A DNA stretch of 64,000 bases from Buddleja alternifolia (GCA_019426215.1 CM033408.1:11411077-11475076); one strand, 5' to 3'; numbered from the stretch's first letter, positions 32,857 through 46,600 are shown. The notes: generated from the letters alone by a model not told the origin. A program made the numbers and translations.

Positions 32857-35800
32857 TCAACTTGGCAAGAGTGTACACCCTTTTGCCTTTAATTTTGACT
32901 CGAGGCCAAAGAATTTTAGCCCAGACAACACCAAATCTGCAGTTGTCTTTTTCATGTGGTCAATAAGCATCTCATCGTATGCTATGACATCAGCTTCACT
33001 AAGAAACTTAGACTCTCTCATGATTGAGAAGACTTTCCTCGCCTCTTCAATTGTTCCATGCTTGCACATACCATATATTATAGCAGCATATAAAACACTG
33101 TTCCTAGAAAAATCTTGTTCCACCATTTCATTTACAACTTCAATGATCTTTTCAGCATTATTTTGCTTGCAAACATGGATAATAGTAAGGGTATACTTAA
33201 ATTCCATGGGCCCGCTTGACACATTAGCCAAGCAATCACGAACAAGCATCATAGCAGCATCTATCTCTCCTATTTTAGAAAGGCCCTCAACAAGAGAATA
33301 GTAGGCAGCAACTGAAGGAACTAAAGACATTTCTATTATCTTGTTGTAACAAGTGCATGCCTCCTTTATATCTCCAATTTCAACATAACATAAAATCACA
33401 TTACTGTAAGTTGATGAGTCCGGTATCAAGTCTAAATCATTCAATTCATGGAATAGTGACAATGCTTTCTTTTCCTCACCGTTCTTGAGAAGGGCCTCCA
33501 TAAGTATATTGTAAACTGGAACAGTGAGATAGTTTTTCGCGTTTTTCAAGTAATCAAACACTTCCAAAGCCATCATGACTCCATTGTTTTTCTCCACAAC
33601 ACAAGAAAAGAATTTGACTAAATCATCAATGACAGAAAACCCCATTTTCTGCATTTGGCCGAGCAATTTACAAAATTCTTCCATTCTTTTCAACTCTGCA
33701 TAAGACACCAAGACTGGATGGACAGTACTAAAGTCTGGCTGGAGATCCTCTCGAATTGTTACTTGGAAAAGTTTATAAGCTCTGTCAACCAGTTTTGAAT
33801 TGCACAAGCCTTCAATAAGGGAGTTATATATTGCCAAATCAGCTCTATATCCCGAATCCATCAAGTCTTTGAGCAAACCACAAGCTGAACCCACCCTCCC
33901 ATCCGCCACATATGCTTCGATCAAAGACCCATAAATAGCCCTGTCTATCAGATATTTTCTCTCTTTCATATCCTTAAATAATTCATAACCCTCATCAACA
34001 CGGTCCCATTTACAAAGTGCCATGATTAAAGTTGAATAAGCCATGACATCTGGCTTGACACCATCCTTTTGCATTTCCTCCCACACACTCAAACAACCAT
34101 CCAAATTTCCCTCCGAAACTAAAACCTTTACCATTGCCGTGTACGCAAACACATCTGGTTTGCATAGATTCTTCCTCATCTGATCCAAAAGGTCGAACAC
34201 TTTATCCATCCGTCCTGCTTTACACAAACCCTTAATCAGAATCATATAAGTGACATTTTCTTCGACCAAACCATCCAACTTGAAATCATCATATACTGAT
34301 ATGGCCAAATCTAAATGACCAGTCTTAACTAATGCATCCATTATCCTGTTATACAGAAAGACTCTTGGTTTCACCCCAAATTTCTTCATTTTCTCATACA
34401 CATAGTGTACCCTCAGACCCCTGTTCGCATCAGCATGCATCCTGATCAAGATTTCAAACTGCATTTCAGTAGGTAGCTTCCCTTGCAAATGCATCAACTC
34501 GGGCACCTGATCAGCATCCCGGAAGTGATTTACCCGATTTAAAAAATAGGCAAAGGCATTGTAACAAGCAAAGTCATGCTTATAACCCTTCTGCTTGCCT
34601 GTCCAATCAATACATGAGCAAATGCATTTACAACACCTGATAAAATATTGGTACCGCTATGCTTCCATAAGTAAAACAGGAAGCAAATATGCAACAGAAT
34701 ATAATAATTTTTTAAAAAAAAAGAAGGCAAAAGGCATCAGAGCAAGCAAAATAATGCCTAGAAACCTTCTGCTTAGTAGTTTAATCAAAAAAACACAAAA
34801 TTGTGTTTACAACTTTCAACAGCATATTTGCAGGCACCGTGCTCCATAAATCATACAACAACGGACTCTTCAAGAGCAAACAAAGAAACTTTATATGCTT
34901 GAAGTAACACGAACTACCATTCTACTTAACTGTATGGTACCATGCAACCACGAGAAATGCAGTAGACAAAGAAGAAAAGGAAAATAATTGATTAATTCTT
35001 TTCCTCAATGTAATGCTCGTGAGTTGAGGCAAGGAAATACACCATTATTTGTAAGTTCTATTTTATCAATAATATTCAGTAAATTCCATAAGAGAACCTA
35101 ACAAACAGGAAAATCACAGAAGACAATACCATTCTTTAAGTTCTTCACATCACAGCAACAGATTCACAAGATAAATTTCAAGCATCCCCGCAAAGATAGA
35201 ATAACATCCTATATTCAGCAATAACATAAATGTGTTTTAGAAACGTAGATTCCCCTTTATTATATTTATTTAGACTGGCAGTGTAGGCAATATTAATCCA
35301 TTTGCAAATGCTACAGTAGCTTAAAATACTTGTGCACTGCACTGCAGACAATGTATTTCCTGCCTATTATGCTTCCCCCGCACCCATAAACATACACACA
35401 CATGACAACACAGCCCACGCTCTCATCAGTTAAGAAATTCCTAACGTCCCTGTGTATATTTGACTTTACACTTGCAGTCTATACTAAGCCATTCACACAT
35501 GCTATATACTTGCCAAAATGTTAGTAAATTGCGCAGCATAAATGCATTTTCCCATCATACTTAAATATCTGAGTCATCCATAAACCAAACGATATGCATT
35601 CAATCATACACACATAAAAATGACACATGCTTCTTAGCTAAAAAATCTATTATTATAAGCTAAGCTGCACATAATACATTTTTGCACAGGAAGCACTATC
35701 AAACTATTACATTTACTCGATCAAATAAATAAAACTACATCCACTCTATAGAAACGCAAAATCTCATATTTTTAGCACTTAAGAAAGAAATTGTTATTTG

Positions 35801-36250
35801 CATACCAGCCCAATGAAAGAACTTGGTGGAGAGCCTAGGATCAACGTCCGGGAACTTCAGAATCTCCGCCACCAGCTTCGGCGTCACACGGCGGAGCCGA
35901 TTAAGCTCCGCCACGAGCGGCGGGGTCCACTGCTTATGCTTTCTGAACGCGTCCACTATGTATCTAGCAATTGGAGATAGATTTTTCGCCAAGGAGAAGA
36001 ATTTTTCTGAAGGGTCTTTTGCATAAGGTGCATTTCGGTTGATTTTCTGATCTGGGTCCCACTTTTGCAGGTCAAAGGGCTGTTGTGCGGCGGAGGGGGG
36101 GTGGCTGGACTTGTTAGGGTTTACAGTACGGTGGTTGGAGAAGAAGCCGCCGCGAACGGTGGGGCGGTTCTGGGTAGGCTTGCGGTGGCCGTAGAAGAAG
36201 TAGGGTTTGGTCAGAGCCGGCGGTGCGGCTTGTGGTGGTGGTGGTGGCAT
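32857..36250 (-). CDS. EMB3131: Pentatricopeptide repeat protein, EMB3131/At4g20740-like
   Basis: Two exons on the minus strand, 35806-36250 and 32857-34598, join across a 1207-bp GT-AG intron to give 728 residues, about the length of Arabidopsis At4g20740. The junction reads FHWAGKQKGYKHDF, characteristic of this gene. The N-terminus is rich in proline and basic residues (organelle targeting is possible). The body is a run of P-class PPR repeats (for example VFLYNRIMDALVKTGHLD, VFAYTAMVKVLVSEGNLD, DVMAYSTLIMALCK), and the end ADLVLSGLKFFGLESKL is conserved. No E or DYW domain is present, so RNA binding rather than editing is expected. The Arabidopsis gene is listed as embryo-essential. The start is the first ATG of exon 1; there is no frameshift. 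The intron (34599-35805) holds no other gene that I see. Confidence 0.93.
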
Positions 36251-37177
36251 TGTGAGGTTTGCCCCTAATGTTGGGGTGTGATTTGCATTTTTTGCAGAGT
36301 ATATGGGCCTCTAATAAGAGTCACTCATGTTTCACTTTAATCACACACAGGCCACTGCTTTTACCAAAAAAAAAAAAAAATTCAGGTGTTTTTTTTTAAA
36401 TAATACAAATTCGGGAAAAAAATAATGATACACATATTTTAATGTGTATCAAAATCTAGCCTAACACGCCTTGAGAAAAGGTGTGTTCAGCTGGGGGCCC
36501 CATTTAATTCAATTTTTTTAAAGTATTTACTTGGGGGGTTATCCTAGTCAACGGTAATATTAATGTTTTCGTTGGCTGAACACGCCTTAAAGAAGGGAAG
36601 TTAGCAATTTTAGACCCTAATTGCATGGGTGTTGCATTATTAGACCCCTTATGTTTGAGATTTTCTTTTTTTTTTTTTTTAATAGTGAGAATGTTATTTT
36701 GGTGTGAAGTGCCCAGAATATCCTCCAATAAAAATCTCTCCCAAAGGAAGAAACGCTGAAGCGTTTCTTGTTTTCCTTTTTATTTTTTTACTTTTTGATT
36801 TAATGTATTATGTAATTACATTTAAGCCCTTTGAGCCAAAATAATTGTAAAAGCGTGTGACAACTTTCGAAAGCGTATCTGAAAACATTTGGCTGGGAAG
36901 TTGAAAGTCTGAACGGGCAAAAATCAAAGGGGGAGAGCAGACGAGAAGGGAAAAAGCACAAGAACCATACCGGCCGATATTTATACAGTATATCGGAGGA
37001 AAGAAGCCAAGTAAATCTTGTATAATTGTTCATAAACGTCCTCCTCCTACCTCTTCTTCATTTCCCCAAGGTAATTTGAATTTTGAAGCAAGATTCGCAA
37101 TTCTAGGGTTTGTGAAACTATTTTAATTTTGTAATTTTGATTGTTAAACCATTATTGTTTAGTCCCATTATTGATCA
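36251..37177. other. Region between the PPR gene and the Ulp1-like gene
   Basis: No gene is seen. It includes the PPR promoter side and A/T runs at 36366-36379 and 36665-36680. A perfect 10-bp inverted repeat (TGATACACAT...ATGTGTATCA, 36426-36451) and two copies of a GAACACGCCTT-like motif (about 36463 and 36576) are present. The right part is probably the leader of the gene starting at 37178. Confidence 0.5.
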
Positions 37178-40100
37178 ATGGCTGCCTCCTCCTCATCGGG
37201 TACCAAACGCCAACGTGAAGTGGCTTCAGCCGGCCCTGGAACTTCCTCCACACCCCCTGTAAGTGAACTAGCTTCGAAGTATTTTATATTTGTAGCAAAA
37301 TTTATAAATGTAGTTTTTTCGGGTTGTGTGTGATGTATTATTGACTGTGTTTTAGGTTTTATGGTTGGTAATTGTTGATTTTTGTTGGATAACCTGGTTT
37401 TTTTGTATGGTATAAAAGTTTAGTCGTTAAATTTGACAAATGTTTTTGTTGAAGCGTGTTGTTTCAGGGCAATTAGGAAGTATATCTTGATATAGGGTTA
37501 TATCAGTTTGTGTTTATAAGTAATTTAATTGAATTTTGTCTTAGGTTTCCGACCCAAACGACATCCCTCGGCCCACTTTTACATTGAGTCCCGATAAATT
37601 TAACTTGAAGTGTAAAGTTGGCAGCAAATGCAAATTGAAAGAGGATCTTAAGTATATTGAAGAGTGTTTAAGTGACCATCCTGATGGTATAATGTGGTTT
37701 CAAAACTCTTAATTTGCCCCATTATTCGACGTTGCTTCGGACATGAACATGGTGTTAACTCCTCTGTGGATGCTTCTAACACGAATAGTGGATTTTCCAG
37801 ACCATTCTGAAATTTGGTTTGTTGTAAATGGCATTCCTATTCGTTACTCTTTGTTGGAGCATGCAATTATGAGCGGGTTGAATTGCTCCTGGTATCCTGC
37901 AGCTTCAAAGGTTGTGGAGGATGATAATTTTAGTCGTAGATACCTTAGCCCTAAAGCCACCGTTAAAATTCTTAGGGAACAACTTAAGAAGTGTGTGATC
38001 TGTGGAGAAGTAGACCGTTTTAGAACTCGTCAAAAGTCTTTGAAGAAGGCTGCGAAGAAGGTGGCGAGTAGTTCCAGTGACAAAGCATTAGAGATCCTTC
38101 CATCCGACAAGTTAAAGCTTGCGTTATTGTATTTGTTGGTTTCTGTTTTTTTTATCCCGCCACATGATGATTCACCAATTGACTCCCGTCTTCTTGCAAT
38201 TGTTGATGACCTTGAGTTTGCGAAAACTTATCCATGGGGTAGGCTTTCTTATTCTGTTATGATGGACCAATTGAAAACCTTGAACTTGAAGAAAAAATTG
38301 GTTGCGGCAAATCCACAATGCAACTTTCGTTGTTTTGTTCTCCCACTTATGGTAAATTTGGTTTTTATCTTTCATTGTTAATTGTCGACTTACTGTTATG
38401 TGAATATTTGATAATATCTTTTTTGTTCCTATGTTAGCTTCTTCCTTTCGAGTGTATACCCGTACTTTCACCAATGATTGGGCGGTTGAGGGAGAATATG
38501 CCCGGACAATTGCCGAGAATGTGCAAGTGGACCACTAAACTTCTTCACAAGAGACAATATCCCACCTTGTCTCAAATTCTTATGTTGGTTGGAAACACGC
38601 AGGTTAGTATTTTCATTGCCAATTTGAAATGTTAAAATGTCAAACCTTATAAATTTTGTTATTTGCGTATCAATCTTCGCTTTTTATAATGAATTGTATT
38701 AATTCTATTATATTTATTTGTTTATTTGTTTGATAGGATATTAAAAGCCTACTTCAAGCCACGCCGGAGGAACTGGCAACAGACCACATGCAAAGCTTTG
38801 CTCCTTTTGATCATGCCAATAGCAAGGTCCATGACCCCACCACCAAATTATGGGCTGAAATACTCGAGAAAGGAGGTAGAATTGTATTTGATGACATTTT
38901 CCGAATAGATTTGGAATCTCGACATTCCATTCTTCCAGTGAGTAAAATTGCAACCATAATCGACGATGAAGGTAGAAGACCTGAAAAGGAAAATGTTGAA
39001 TGTGAGGCAGACAAAGTTGCACAGGACAGTGTTCCTGGTGTTTCATCCATTCCCATGAATACCAATGATATGGTTATGAAAGTCCTTCGTGAGTTAATAG
39101 CAAAGGGTGATTTGTTATCACAAAACAGTATTGGTATGAGTGAAATGTTAGAAAAGGTTGAAAGTGGGTTAAAAGACCTTTCAACAAAGGTTGGAGGTGA
39201 TGAGGATGATGATGATGGGGTTCTTGGTGAGGATGAAGGGGTCGGTGGTGATAAGGATGATTTTGTTGTTGAGGATGTGGATGAAGGAATTGGTGGGGAT
39301 GCAGGTGAAGGACTTGGTGAGGATAAAGTTGATGGTTTAGCCATGGTCCTTTTTAATCATGGTGGAGTGGTTGTAGGTCCTGATCCCATGGTAGATGTAG
39401 TTGTACAAGAAGAATCTGAGTTTTATTTGAAGAGGATGCCAAAGAAATCCAAGTACCAAAAATCTCCATTTACCAATCCGGATGCAATGAAGAAGAAGAA
39501 GAAGAAGAAAGTACGTAAGATGTAATATGGCATTATGTGTAATGGTTTTATTAGTTGGTTTGGTTTGATGACTGTGTTTGTTTGTAGTACTACGGGTACT
39601 ATGTTGGTATACAATATTAGTAATGTTATTCAGTATTTTTATTTTTGTTAGTACTAGTACTTGTATTAGTATTAGTATTTGTAATATTGTATTTGCTGCA
39701 CTGTGTTTGTTTATAGTATTATGTGTACTGTATTTGTATACAATATTAGTATTAGTAATTTTATTCAATATTAGTATTTCTGTTAGTACTAGTACTTGTA
39801 TTAGTATTAGTATTTGTTTTTGATAATATTCCACTGTGTGAATTCATCTTTTTTTCCGAACCCCAGGTGGAGTCGGACCCAAATACTGGTACAGAACCGG
39901 CGGAGAATGAATTGGCTGGGGATTTTTTTGTGCCTCTTACTCCAGAAGAAAAAGATGTTGTTTCCGAAGCCTTGACCCGTTCAAGTTCTGAAAAAGTGTT
40001 GGTGACTCACTCTAATATTCAGATTACCGGCGAACAGTTACTGTGTTTTCTGGCAAGAGATTGGCTCAACTCTGATGTGATTAATGTGTATTTTCAATTG

Positions 40101-40630
40101 TTGAAAGAAAGAGAGAGGAGGGAGCCATCCAAAATTTTAAAGTGCCAATATTTTAACACTTTCTTTTACACCGCTTTGGTTCGTAATGGCGTATATGATT
40201 TCAAAACTGTCGAGGATTGGACCACCCCGACCAATCTGGGATATCACCTCCTCGATTGTGAAATTTTTTTTGTGCCAATTCACAAACCCGATCATTGGGT
40301 TTAGCTATTATCAACAAAAAGGAACAAAAGCTCCAATATCTTGATTCTGATGGTGGACAAGATGAAGAAGTTTTGAAATTTCTTGCTATGTATTTTGTTG
40401 ATGAGGTGAAGCAGAAGAGTGGAGAAACTATTGATCTGAGTTTGTGGAATCACAAGTACACCAAGAACCTTCCTCGACAGGAAAATAACTACGACTGTGG
40501 AATGTTCATGATCAAGTACGCCGACTTTTGTAGTAGGTCAGCTGACATTGGTCTTTGTTTTGGACAGGCTGACATGTCATATTTTAGGCAGAGGGTAGTT
40601 AAGGAGATTTTGAACTTGAGAGTAGATTGA
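37178..40630 (+). pseudogene. DUF1985-Ulp1 protease gene (broken)
   Basis: Five exons can be traced: 37178-37258, 37545-38351, 38438-38602, 38737-39510 and 39867-40630. All have GT-AG borders and matching phase. Exons 2-3 hold a DUF1985 domain (EIWFVVNGIPIRYSLLEHA, GLNCSWYP). Exon 4 carries an acidic glycine-rich run and a lysine run. Exon 5 is a Ulp1/C48 SUMO-protease domain with HW (PDHWV), LDSD and the catalytic C of NNYDCGMF. Two lesions break it: an in-frame TAA at 37710-37712, and a one-base loss near 40300 just after PDHWV. This gene type is usually carried by plant transposons, often Mutator-like. I found no terminal repeats for a carrier. Alternatively exon 4 runs on to the stop at 39525. 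Confidence 0.85.
39569..39823 (+). repeat. Tandem repeat in the Ulp1-like gene intron
   Basis: Two diverged copies of a unit of about 120-130 bp (39569-39690 and about 39700-39823) each contain TAGTACTAGTACTTGTATTA, preceded by GTATACAATATTAG. They lie in the proposed intron 4. Confidence 0.85.
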
Positions 40631-41370
40631 TGAACAATGAAATTGCTATTAACTTGTAGATACTTTTAATGTATTGTATCAGATTGGCATGCAGTATAAC
40701 TAGTATTATCCGTATACTGGCCAGATTGGTACCAAGTATAACTAGTATATTCCTTAAAATTTATTGCTTTGTACTATATTTTTGTTAACTTGTAATTCAC
40801 ATTTAGCATTAGTGTGATAGATTTTTTGGACGGTATTTAAAAACTTATTGGCCATTAGTGGATTGAAATTTAATGCATTATTGAAGTGGATTGTTCTCAA
40901 TCCCATCCATCCCATCTATTTATTCAATACATGGTAGTATAATAGTTATACTAGCTATACTAGTGGTCATTCAAAACAGTATAATAAATGTGGGGAAGTT
41001 ATCACATTGGTTTGGGTGAGAGGAAGTTTGAACGCCTCACACCACACGTTCACCCTCCCACCATATTAGTGTATGCTTCAGTTTTTGATAGCTGTTAGAG
41101 GAGAGGTTAATTTATTAAACTCCTTCCCCCCTGCCCTTTCCCCTGCCTCTCCTCACTTATGAAATCCGTGTAGCCTCTATCAAAACATTTTCACCATCTC
41201 TCTTCTCTGTGCACTCATCCGAAGCTTCACTCTCTCTTACTTTCTACCTTTCTTCCTTCCTCACTTATTTTACCGATCATTTTTCACTCATCCGAAGCTT
41301 CACTCACTCTCAGTCATCCGAAGCTTCACTCACTATCACTTTCTACCTTTATTTATTTAGGAAATCTACC
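40631..41370 (+). other. Spacer with GTATAC-type motifs and the F-box gene leader
   Basis: There is no gene. From 40676 to 40760, motifs such as CCAGATTGGTACCAAGTATA and GCAGTATAACTAGTATTATC repeat loosely and resemble the array at 42999-43270. From about 41180 the text is a CT-rich leader with three copies of TCATCCGAAGCTTCACT at about 41216, 41288 and 41313. Confidence 0.6.
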
Positions 41371-42935
41371 ATGGATATTGAAGATAGATTAAGTGTGTTC
41401 CCCCTGATGTGATTTTTCACATTATGGATCGGCTATCAAAACTATCAGTGGTGGAGGCATCAAGGTTGGGATTTATATCAAAACATTTTCAACATCTTTG
41501 GTACTCAATCCCTAAACTAGAGTTCAATCATAGCGCTTTTTTACATCATAATATGTTTTTGTATAGAGGGTTAGATTTTTCAGATTTTGTTAATCGCACG
41601 GTTGAACAACATAACAATAGTGTTGTTCATACTTTGATACTTGATTTTGGTAGGGGGGAGGGAGGTGGCGACCGTATTAGGGAAGATTGGGTATTATTTG
41701 GTGTTGATCACTATGTTCGAAAACTCAAAGTAGTTGGTCGTTTATTAAACTCTCTCCCTAGCACCCTATTTTACTCACACACTGTTGTTGATCTTAAACT
41801 ATCTCTGCCTAAGTATGTTATTATGTGGGAGGATGGAATCTTATTGCCAAATTTGAAAAAATTAGTATTGAAGCGTGTAGTAATGATTGACAATAGGTTT
41901 GGCCTTAAGAATTCAAAATGGTTTCCCACATTAGAGGAGTTGCAACTACTTAGTTGTGATTTTGAAAATATTCATGAATTTTTGGGTAATTTCCCCTGTC
42001 TGAAAATAATAAAAATGGTTTTCAACCAAGGCCAGAGCAATATCAACACTCGGCTATCGATCCCAAATTTAGATTCGTTGGTTATTTTAATGACCCAAAA
42101 TCAGGGCGTGTCGGGGCATATGCAAGTGTCCAGAGCTCGTACCTGAAATGGATATTACGTGGTGATGCCATGGACTTTGAAAGCAATTGCACTGATAACC
42201 TTTTCCATCGAGAGGTTGTTAAAATGGTTAAAGAATTATTCCTCACCGATGACGCTCATGTGTCGATGGTTTTCGGACAGGTATACCTCTCATTGGTTTT
42301 GATATCTGTGTGCATTAAATCTATGAAATTGTTGTTGATTTTACGTTTTTGGTACTTTGGTAGGTTTTGGCCAGCGTGGCTGGTCTACATCGTCATGTGT
42401 CGTCTTGTTATTTTGTCGAAATGTTCAGCTTAAATATGACATGTTTGAACAAGATCGATCATCTGGCAATGACACTGGTGATGATTAGTAGATGTCCGAA
42501 CTTGGAAACATTTTCAATTAATTTGGTGGTAATATTCTACATTTGATGATTTGTTGATTATAACATGGTTAATTAACACTTTGATATCGGATATTCCGTC
42601 AATAAAATGGTTTCTGTTTTTTACCTGTTTTGTAGCCGAGTGACATGTTGGTAAACAATCCCACAACGGTTGGTCAATATGTAGAAGAGTGGAATTTGGG
42701 TGAGTTGGGATTGGACAATTTGGACGTGGTGAACGTAACAAATTTCACGGGCACTAAATCCGAGATGAGCTACGTTATGCACGTGTTATTGCACGCATCT
42801 CAGTTGCGGAGGGTAAATATTGTGTGCAACGACGTTTTTGCTGCTGACCGACATATATGTCAGCAAAAAATTAGGACGATAAGGTTGTTTCCAAGATTAT
42901 CGGAAAATGTACGGCTTCGTTTCTCGTTTATGTAA
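41371..42935 (+). pseudogene. F-box/FBD-type protein gene (broken)
   Basis: The coding text starts MDIEDRLS at 41371 and shifts frame near 41395 into PPDVIFHIMDRLSKLSV, a typical plant F-box. It runs through leucine-rich text (VVDLKLSLP, LPNLKKLVLKRV, FPTLEELQLLSCDFENIHEF) and shifts again near 42078 into YFNDPKSGRVGAY. Splicing can be traced at 42280/42364 and 42528/42636. The last exon has FBD-like text and a stop at 42935. Such proteins are substrate adaptors of SCF ubiquitin ligases. Two frameshifts make this copy a probable pseudogene, unless they are assembly errors. It lies between two patches of GTATAC-type repeats. Confidence 0.8.
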
Positions 42936-42998
42936 TATATATACTGAAAATATTGCTATTGTATACCCAATTTGACATTCATTTGATGGTAAAATATT

Positions 42999-43270
42999 GC
43001 TATCCAGTATCCAGAGTGGTTGTTATACCGGATGAATATTGAACCGGTATAACCCGTATACAAAGCAGAATGATAGATATACCGGGAGAATGGTTATACA
43101 GTATATTCAGTATAACAGACAGAGTGATAGGTATACTAGCAGAATATTGATCCGGTATACTCATATACTGGAAATTCAGGGTAGCTATACCGGACGAATG
43201 GTTATCTGGTATACTAGGCAGAATGATAGGTATACCGGACGAATATTAACCAGTATAACCATAACAGCGC
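42999..43270. repeat. Degenerate GGTATACCGG-type tandem repeats
   Basis: Units of about 45-55 bp repeat, each with TATACCGGACGAAT or a variant, followed by GGTATAC and CAGAATGATAGG. Four to five copies are visible. The motif TATACTAGGCAGA appears here near 43212 and again at about 49473, right of the MULE, so the MULE inserted into or beside this array. Confidence 0.85.
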
Positions 43271-43311
43271 TAAAACATTTAAATTGCTTGAAATAATAAT
43301 ATGTCTATGGA

Positions 43312-43501
43312 GGGAAAATTGCAATTTTAGTCCCGTAACTTAGCCCATGTGCGGTTTTAGTCCCAGTATTATTGACTTTAGCAATATACGTCCCGTAACT
43401 TCAAAAATTGTGCGATTTTGGTCCCAACATACGATTCCGTTATGTATTGGACGGAAATGTCATGTGCCTCTCACGTGGGACGTTAAGTCAGTGGTAGGTG
43501 G
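43312..43501 (+). repeat. MULE left terminal inverted repeat
   Basis: This is the inverted partner of 49219-49408. It contains the text TTTTAGTCCC twice and GTCCCGTAACTT twice, so the repeat has internal subrepeats. Confidence 0.95.
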
Positions 43502-43656
43502 ACTTGGGTCAGCAGTCAAAACAGAAACACACATTTTTCACCGTCCAAACCCTATTCTCTCTCTCACACCCAAATTCGCATGGCCGATTCATCCAATCAA
43601 CCGCAAATCCACTGAAATCTACATTATACTGAAGATTTAGAGCTTCAATTGTGTTA

Positions 43657-46600
43657 ATGGCTCAACGTCCAGAGGCATTACTTGAAAACCCTCCCCCTGA
43701 ATATGGTAAAGTCACGTTTTTTATTTTGTAGTGAAATTCCCAATTTTTTTTAAACTTTTTGTGCGATTTAGTATAATATCGGTTATTATTGTGTGTTTTG
43801 ATTGGTTTTTTGCAATATTGGACCCAGCTAAACAAATGTGTTTGATTATTCTGTTGAAGGGAGGAAAAAATTGAAATGGTGGACCTTTACTCTGTGTATT
43901 AATTCTGTTAAATGGAAGCAGAAACTTGAAATGGTGGACCTTTGTTTGGACTTTGTGTGTTATTTCTGTTAAATGGGAGGACAAAATTGAAATGGTGGAC
44001 CCTTGTTTGAACTGTGTGTGTTATTTCTTTTAACTGGGTGCAAAATATTGAAAAGGTGAACCTTTAAACGAATAGTTAACTAAAAGATGCATACTTTTGT
44101 TTAACTTTCATTGTTTATTGTTTCAATGGACCTAGTGATACTTTTTTTATTCTTCAATTCTATGTGATTTAGCTTTCAAGTGACAAAAACTAAAATGCAT
44201 TGTGGTCCATTGACAAAGTGTCTGCATGTACTTTACTTAAATTACAATGTGGTCCCTTTGTCAATGTGTATGCAATGTGGTTCCTTTCTGTAATAGTTTT
44301 TTAAATGCAATGTGGTCCATTTTCATATATATCTTTTTCTTTAATCAATGTCTTTGTCTATTATTAAATTGGATTGTTTGTCTTATATGTCTTTTGTTTT
44401 TGGTATATATCTTGTGTTAACAGATGATGTGGATCCTGTTATTACATTTCATATTCACCATGGAGGTCAATTCAGAAACATGACTGCAACATATGAAGGG
44501 GGTAGATTATCTATATTTGATTATGTGGATATTAACTTTGTCTCAATTGACTTTGTAGATAGATTATGTGAGAAGTTGGGTTATATGGGGTTAAAAAGAT
44601 ACTTCTGGTTAGATAGTATGACATTTAAGCAACTCATGAATGGGGATGATATTGTAAAACTATGTTTAGATCACTATGCTGACAGAGTTGTTGATATATA
44701 TGTAGAGGCAATGTCAGACCTAATAGATAGTCAAGTAGGGTCATCACACTTGAATGAATCTGAAACTTCTGAATCTGAACAGGGAAGTGACTTTACTGAC
44801 AGTGATTATGACATGGAGACTGGTGATGAAGGTGGGTTAGAGGATGATAATGCATTTGAAAAACATGTTGACAGAGGGGTAGAGTGGGAGGGAATTGATG
44901 AGGGTAATCAGTCTAGGGGTCAATACAATGATGAGGGTATAGGTAGTGATGGTGAACCTGCTATTGTTAAGTGAAGATGATTTTGAAAGTGAGAGAGGGT
45001 CTGATAGTGAGAATGATGAGCCTAAGTACCCAGTCTTTAGTGAAATAGATTCTGATAATCCAAAGTTTTCACTAGGTATGATATTCAGTACAAAAAAAGA
45101 GTTCAGGTTAGCTATTAATTCACATGCTGTGAGAACTAGAAGGAGCTTGAAAATAACTAAGAATGATGAAAGAAGAATTTATGCTAAGTGTATGGGCCAT
45201 AAATGTGACTGGAAAATTCATGCCCTTAAGCTAGAAACAGAATCAACTTTTCAGATTAGACTATATAATTCAGTTCACAAGTGTTATGGTTCATATAGTG
45301 TTAAAAATGTGAAATCTGGTTGGTTGTCTAAAAAGTTTGAGAGCTGTTTAGGACTGATCCTAAAAGAAATATAAAGGGTTTTAGGGAAGATGCAGTAATG
45401 GCAATAAGATGCAATATTTCTAGATTCCAAGCTTATAGAACTAAAATGAAAGCCTTGAAAACAATTGAGGGGAATCATGAGAACCAATATGCAAAGCTGT
45501 GGGATTATGCAGCTGAGTTAAGAAGGACAAACCCTGGTTCAACTGTTGTTATGAATCTAGCAGATGATGATTCAGGAAATTTGGTAGATTTTATGTCTGT
45601 TTTCAAGCTTCAAAATTGGGTTTTCAGTCTGGGTGTAGACCATTAATAGGTGTTGATGGCTTCCATTTGAAGGGGCCACATGGTGGGGTTTTACTTGCAG
45701 CAATTGGGATTGATCCCAACAACATGCTTATCCCTTGCAATTGCTGTGTGTTTAGGGAAAACAAGGATAATGGGAGTGGTTTTTAATGTTACTAAAGTCA
45801 GATTTGAACAATAGTTAGGGGACCAGAATTACATTCATTTCAGACAAACAAAAAGGCCTCATACCTGCATTTGAATCAATCTTTCCAGCATGTGACAATA
45901 GATTCTGTGTGAGACATTTCCATGGCAATATGAAGAGGGCAGAATTTAAGGGTTTAGCATACAAGAGACTATTGTGGAAAGCTGCCATGTCCACAACAGT
46001 TCCAGATTTTGAGTCCACCATGAAAGAGATAGGTAGACTTGATAAAAATGCATTGAAGTGGTTGAGTGACAAGTCTCCAAACCACTGGAGCAGGTCACAC
46101 TTTAATCCTAATATTCTGGATGCTAGAGAGAAGCCAATCTTAGTTATGCTGGAGATGATTAGGGAGTGGATGATGACTAGGTTGCAAGTAAATAGGGACA
46201 GAGCTAAACAAAAATGGCATAGCAAAGTGTGTCCAAAGATAAGAACAATAATGGCAAAGAACATTGAATTGGCAGCAGACTGTGTCCCTATAAAGTCAAA
46301 TGAATTTCATTATGAAGTTGGAACTTGGCTTGGATCTTCTAAGTACACTGTGGATTTGGGAAAACACATTTGTTCTTGTAGGAAATGGGATTTATCAGGT
46401 ATCCCTTGTCAGCATGCTATGAGTGCAATATGCAGTCAGGTAAAAGATCCAGAGGATTATGTGCATGAGTATTACTGGGTGGATACATACCACAAGGTGT
46501 ATGAGCATGCCATGTACCCAATAAATGGTTCCAGTTTGTGGAAAGAGACTGGATTACCTGGCCCAAAACCACCAAATGAAGGAAGAGCTGCTGGAAGACC

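Noticed and set aside
35798..36268. Plus-strand frames opposite exon 1 of the PPR gene
   Set aside because: The minus strand encodes a conserved PPR protein with matching splice junction.
38811..39344. Serine- and proline-rich minus-strand frame of 177 codons
   Set aside because: It is the antisense of the acidic GDED-rich exon of the Ulp1-like gene and is low in complexity.
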